In this document: positions 59,345 to 64,000 of the stretch, in pieces
Layout of the letters: the number at the start of each line of letters is the position of its first letter
Position numbering within the stretch: position 1 is the stretch's first letter
NCBI GenBank assembly: GCA_032164245.1
Contig: JAVMKO010000009.1
Location: forward strand, 78,811,212-78,875,211
Reading direction: 5' to 3'
Length of the DNA stretch: 64,000 nt
DNA from: Sternotherus odoratus
Taxonomy: Eukaryota > Chordata > Testudines > Kinosternidae
Program-made: the position numbers and the translations under genes
The notes under the pieces: model-generated
Databases searched by the model: none
What the model saw: only the letters and a program-made list of their open reading frames with translations
What the model was told of the DNA's origin: nothing

Positions 59345-59850
59345 TGAAAATTGCCTGCTAGACAGGTTTCCATAGATCTGCTCGGTTTCCTGCAATCTCA
59401 CTTGTCTGGCTCCTTAACAGACGATCTGGCAGATTGCCTTGAAGTCAGGATCAGAGAGTTTACAGGGTCAATGGCTCCAGGGCAGCTACCATGTGGACAG
59501 CTCCGGGGCTGGGAATTTCAGGCTCCCTGCCACGGAGCTGGGATCCCTGCCTTTGGCGCCACAAAAAGCCTGAAACCCATAAAGATCTCAGAGCTTCCAG
59601 GATCCTTGTTGCAGAGCCAGGAGCTGGGAAGCCTAGGGGTCCACGGCTAAGTCAGAGGCCTTGTGCTCCCAGCCAGAATTTTTTTTTAAAGTTTTCTAAT
59701 CTAAATGAAACATTAAATTATTTCAAAATGAAACTTTCAGAATTTCGTTTCTACAGGAAATTACCAAATTTCATTATAAAACAACAGTGTTTTCAAAAAT
59801 TTTGGAATATCCCACAAAAAGGACATTCTGGCTTTTGGCAAGCTCTAATT
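59345..59850. repeat. Unnamed reptile repeat (GC-rich part plus A/T-rich part)
   Basis: A GC-rich 5' half ('gctcggtttcctgcaatctcacttgtctgg', 'ctccctgccacggagctggga', 'gccaggagctgggaagcc') is followed by an A/T-rich half ('gaaactttcagaatttcgtttc', 'tttcaaaaattttgg'). The combination recurs in reptile DNA in my recollection; class unknown. The open frame through it has no domain. Confidence 0.35.
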
Positions 59851-61596
59851 CTCTATGAAAGAGTTCTCTATAGATTGGTCTCTTAAATATCATGGTTTAT
59901 AATTACATTATTTTCTGCAATTGGGCCTACTAGGATCTTCTCATGTAGCATATGAGAGAAACATCTATTTCATCCACATCACAGCCATCCATATTCCTGA
60001 CTATATTGAAAAGTATAAGGTTCCTTGTTTTAGAGATTGCCCCAGAGACGTTTCTACATAATCCTCACTGATTCCCACCACCAGACCATGACAGTGTTTC
60101 CTACCCAAGATGTAAAAATGTTGATCAGCTAAAATAAAAAAGGTAATACTACTGGCTGACTTAAATCCACAAGAGCAAAGACATTTAAAGTCAAGACTGG
60201 AAGTTTTCCATAAATGCATTTACCCGCATAACCGGATGTTCCTATTGCAACACTGCAGATTTCAATGCAGTTTTCAGTGGTGATTGTAATGAGTTAAAGA
60301 TAGAAAGCAAACTTTAGCTTTCCATTTCCATGCTTTTGTGAGTTTCATTAGACCCTTATTTTGCCTTAATGTAACTCTCTCATTTAATTTTGTTTCCCCT
60401 TTTACGGTAATGGCTTTTACAATAGAGATACTACAATATGATTAGAGATCTCCCTTAGAGTCAATCTGATTTCAGTGAAATTTAACTGAGAAACCCTACC
60501 AATGCTGTAATAATGCCATTCTATTTGTTTTTAATGGCTACAATTTTCGCATAGTGAGATCAAAGATCCTGTACTGACAACACTTACAATGAGTAGCACA
60601 TACTCAGGCAATCCCATTGGTGGCCCAGATAGGCATATTCAGTTTAATAAATGCTACATGGGTGAAGTTGCAGAATCTGGCCCAAAAATATTTGACCTTT
60701 GGCAACCTTTCACAAATTGTACTTACCACCATTGTTTAAAGTGATCACAAGGGTTGGTCAGAGAACTAGGTCCATGTTCAGAGCTTTGTTGCGGGTAAAT
60801 CCTGTTTATGGATGGATGGAGTGTTTGTTAGTTCTCACTGCTCTCTGTAAAATCTACAATAGATTAATTTATGAAAAACACAAAACAAGACATAGTTTGA
60901 GTATTGGAAATTTAGAGTTATGTAAAGGGGATTGTAAGCCACGTTACAATTACCCTTGGGTTGATTCAAATATTTCATATACTTTTCTATCCTGATTTTG
61001 CGGGTCCCATCCAAGGACACTGACTTTCCATATGTGAGGTAAAATACTTGCGCTTTTTGTCTGGAAAATAAAATGTGTGATATACCAGAACCCTCTTTGG
61101 AATTTCTTAATACCATCCAAAATTCAGGATTGCCTTTTCAAAGTACAATTTTATGTGAATTTTTAACATACATTTTTGCAACCTCCTCCATTTTATTGTC
61201 TGAATGTATAGGATAATGAACAAGTAAAGTACAAAGACTCAGCAGATAATTTTGTATTTAATCACGAATTTATTCATGTAGTACAACTTCGTATCCAATC
61301 ATAAATTTAGAACTAATCAGAGCTATGTCTGTCAGTATATAATTAGATTGCTTAGTTGTCAAATAATAAAAATCCATTATCCTTATACAAACCACTGGTT
61401 TCCAAGGCAATTCTGGCTCTGAAGAGCTGGTACTTAAATAAGTGTAATTTACTTTTAACGTCAGTTTAGAGAAAACTAAAGTCAAGACGGGAGGATGTCA
61501 AAGATGTAAGAACAGAAAAATGAAGCAAACCAAAAATCAAGTGATATACTTTTTTTACATTTTCTCAGTTGTGAACTGGACCAAAGACACAAAGAG
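59851..61596. other. Intergenic, nothing recognised
   Basis: AT-rich DNA, no gene or named repeat. Confidence 0.45.
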
Positions 61597-61634
61597 ATCT
61601 CTCTCTCTCTCTCTGTTTCTCTCTCTCTCTCTCT
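61597..61634 (+). repeat. (CT)n microsatellite
   Basis: Two CT blocks separated by GTTT. Confidence 0.95.
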
Positions 61635-61892
61635 GGTAGTCTAAGTTTAGATCTGAGAAGGAACACCATGAAAGATTAGTCTGGCCTCTCATGTTATAGA
61701 GGTCCTAGCCAATGCCCATTGAAGTCAATGGATAGAGTCCAATAGATATTTTCACTCGCTTTTGCCAAGCCCATGGGAAAGCCTATGAATCCTAGAATGA
61801 CAGCGTGACCCTGCAATGGGAATTACTGAGTAACTGCATTAGTTGCTTTCAGAGAGGAGGTGGACGAACAGAAACTACTTGTTTATTCTTCT

Positions 61893-61955
61893 AGGGCCTG
61901 ATCCAAAGCCCACTGAAATCATTGGTTTCAGTGGGCTTCAGGTCAGGTCCTTTTA
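61893..61955. repeat. Foldback element, GATCCAAAGCCCACTGAAATC type
   Basis: AGCCCACTGAAATC and GGTTTCAGTGGGCT are complementary at 13 of 14 positions around a 4-bp centre, flanked by 'gggcctgatccaa' and 'caggtcaggtcc'. Related copies lie at 6240, 9901, 30449 and 33768. Confidence 0.7.
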
Positions 61956-62436
61956 GAGCTGAGTGAACAGAAGAAATATTCAGGCCCCACTGCTGTAAGT
62001 GGAATCAGACCCCTGAGCCCACGTAGAGCCCTACTGACTTTGTATTTGCAGGCTTCTCCATTCATGTGGTTGGGGATTCACTCTTAATTGCTTGAATACA
62101 TTTATCCAGGTGTGACTGGGAGAGGCCAGGTGCACCGCATAAAAGGAGCGGCCAGGTGCACAAGACAACTAAGGTACCCAGAGTAAGTAACTCAGTATCT
62201 CTAAGAAGCACAATTTATTTGAAGTCTTTGTCCTGGTAGTACCGCTCTGTTGTACCCCGGGGCTGCTCCTTCAAGCACAGTCTAGCCAGTTGTTTATTTT
62301 GCAAGTCATGCACAGAATGTAAGATTACTCTGCATGCAGATTTCCCAAGTATCATAGGTATCATGCAGAACATAATGATTACCAGACTGGAAAAGACTAG
62401 ATACATCCAGCCCAATTGTCTTTCTTTGATAATGCA

Positions 62437-62650
62437 TCATAGAATCATAGAATATCAGCATAGGAAGGGACCTCAGGAGGTCATCTAGTCCAACCCCCTG
62501 CTCAAAGCAGGACCAATCCCCAACTAAATCATCCCAGCCAGGGATGATTTCAAAGAGTGTGAGAAACCCTAGTGATGTACTGCATTGTGCAATACTCTTC
62601 CTTAAAGAGAATTTTTTCCTGACCCCCAACTGGTGACAATCACCCTATGC
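62437..62650 (-). mobile_element. CR1 LINE 3' end, reverse
   Basis: Begins CATAGAATCATAGAATATCAG (CR1 terminal 8-bp repeat reversed) and runs through 'ggaagggacctcaggaggtcatctagtccaaccccctgctcaaagcaggaccaatccccaactaaatcatcc' into a longer 3' UTR. It is the best CR1 3' end in the window. Confidence 0.93.
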
Positions 62651-64000
62651 CCAGAAGTATGAAGACTGGTAGCTTTTATTTTGATCATAGCTAATATTAC
62701 TGCTGTTGCTGTTCTTATATGCACATCTAATAATTAAAAAAACTCATTATGACATATGCCACAGTAATGTCCTGCAGCAGATTAATTAAAAACTGCAGGA
62801 GTGGGAAAGTATTTTCTTCCATCCATTTTAAAAGTGATGTGTCCTCTTGTCATTGAGCTAGGGGAAAGGAGGGAGTGGAACACCCAGCTAACCTTCCCTA
62901 TACCATTCACACACCTCTCTTCATTCTTTTTACCTTTTGTCATTCTGAACTCAATAACCTCACTCATTTTACATTACTTTTTTATAGATTCTTCACAGTC
63001 CACTCTCCCCAATGCCTGTCATCAGCTTTGTTACTCACTGACTGAACCTCTCTTTCTTGGCTGCTTTCTTCCAACCCCCGCCCGAGAAAAAGTCGATCGG
63101 AACTGAATTCATTATTCAGATGGGAGGACATCCCAGTCACCTGCATAACAGCATCATAACATTTAAATTAAGGTTCCTCTTTCACCTTCTCCATCCAGCC
63201 TAGTACCCTACCCTTTTTGCATTATTGGATCGCTGAGACACATGGAGAAGTTGCCTTAATTGTTTGCAGCGATTCTATGGAAAACCATAGGTTATTCGGT
63301 CTCAAACTATTGTGCCATTGCTGCACCTCTCGTTCATTTTGTCCTCACCATTCCCAGTCCAAGCAGATGAAAGCCAGATAAGGCTACGGAGAGGAGAGCA
63401 GAAAACATGTGGTTATTATGGAACAGTGGAACTGATGTGGGCTTTCAAGTGTAAAATCCATTTGCTTGATTGCTTTAGCATGCTCTTCTTTCCTGTAAGT
63501 GAGATCATAGGTAGGCAATATTCCCTTAGGGAGTTAAGCATGTGGTGAATCTTTCTGCTTGTGCATATTGGCCTATAAAACCAGCTAAGAATTATCCACA
63601 TCGCAAACAGCTGGGTTTACATAGCAGCCAGAAGGGCTAAGCATGGAAAAGGAGTGTGATTCAGCCCATACCAAGACTAGGCCATTTCCTATTATCCTGG
63701 TCATCCGTCGTGGAAAGAAGGATTTAGGGGAAGATTGAAGGAATTAGATTGGTTGCCCAATGGCATGTGGACAACAACTAGCAGCTTTACAGAAGTTCAT
63801 GTCCAATGCCATAATTACCTGGTCTTTGTTGCTCAGGCTAGTTGGGAAGAGAGAGAAAAAACTCCACAACCAAAGCCTCCACACACAACCACCAGCGGCT
63901 AGTAATGTGGCTTCAAAAGAAAACAAACAAGGATCTTCTTTTCCTGGGAACAATTGTGCTAAAGTATCCCACTAGTACTTGCTGGAGGCTTTTTTGGTGT
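62651..64000. other. Intergenic to right edge, nothing recognised
   Basis: No gene-like frame and no named repeat. Confidence 0.45.

Noticed and set aside
1906..64000. CRISPR array, bacterial operon or integrated prophage
   Set aside because: No regularly spaced repeats, no ribosome-binding-site-linked frames and no dense coding; all structure is of vertebrate repeat type.

Overview
The window is vertebrate nuclear DNA from a reptile, most probably a cryptodiran turtle. This rests on several copies of a composite SINE with a tRNA(Lys)-like head and a CR1-type tail (the tortoise pol III/SINE design), abundant turtle/crocodile-type CR1 LINE remnants, hAT and mariner-like non-autonomous elements, and long AT-rich intergenic DNA with no bacterial-style gene packing. 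The species assignment is an inference.

Only one protein-coding gene can be supported. Positions 1-719 on the minus strand are the start of SLITRK2, a neuronal leucine-rich-repeat adhesion receptor, and the gene runs off the left edge. Directly upstream (720 to about 1905) is a CpG-island promoter and 5' untranslated region. It has a good splice acceptor near 763, at least five minus-strand splice-donor motifs that fit alternative first exons, a full palindromic CRE (TGACGTCA at 1364) and long C-runs followed by A-runs.

From about 1.9 kb to 64 kb the window is the 5' intergenic flank of SLITRK2. I see no second gene and no functional RNA gene. The recognisable content is mobile-element debris. 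DNA transposons include hAT elements with 8-bp target duplications at 6.4, 10.8 and 25.1 kb, two related mariner/Tigger-like elements at 34.0 and 57.5 kb with TA duplications, and TIR MITEs at 11.9, 18.5 and 32.9 kb. LINE debris comprises CR1 3' ends at 3.8, 9.1, 29.4, 46.2 and 62.4 kb, a CR1/L3 fragment at 26.4 kb, and two adjacent CR1 ORF2 pieces at 42.2-43.9 kb. There are tRNA-derived SINEs at 22.8, 53.1 and 56.8 kb, a MIR-like SINE at 19.0 kb, a probable solo LTR at 35.2 kb, and a decayed Penelope-like element at 23.6 kb. Three regions carry a short repeat of the same end-sequence family (21.8, 31.8 and 54.8 kb), and its complementary strand has a hammerhead-like but non-canonical core.

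The unannotated remainder is unique, AT-rich DNA. A few blocks (about 7.9, 13.75, 31.0, 36.2 and 38.0 kb) are free of recognised repeats and rich in homeodomain-type core words. They are the most sensible places to look for conserved SLITRK2 enhancers, but conservation cannot be judged from one sequence. No wholly new system is demonstrated. The best candidates for a second look are the hammerhead-like fold, the nested hAT insertion, the mariner-like elements with a GC-rich minisatellite core, and an unnamed 150-bp direct duplication at 4.5 and 7.45 kb.
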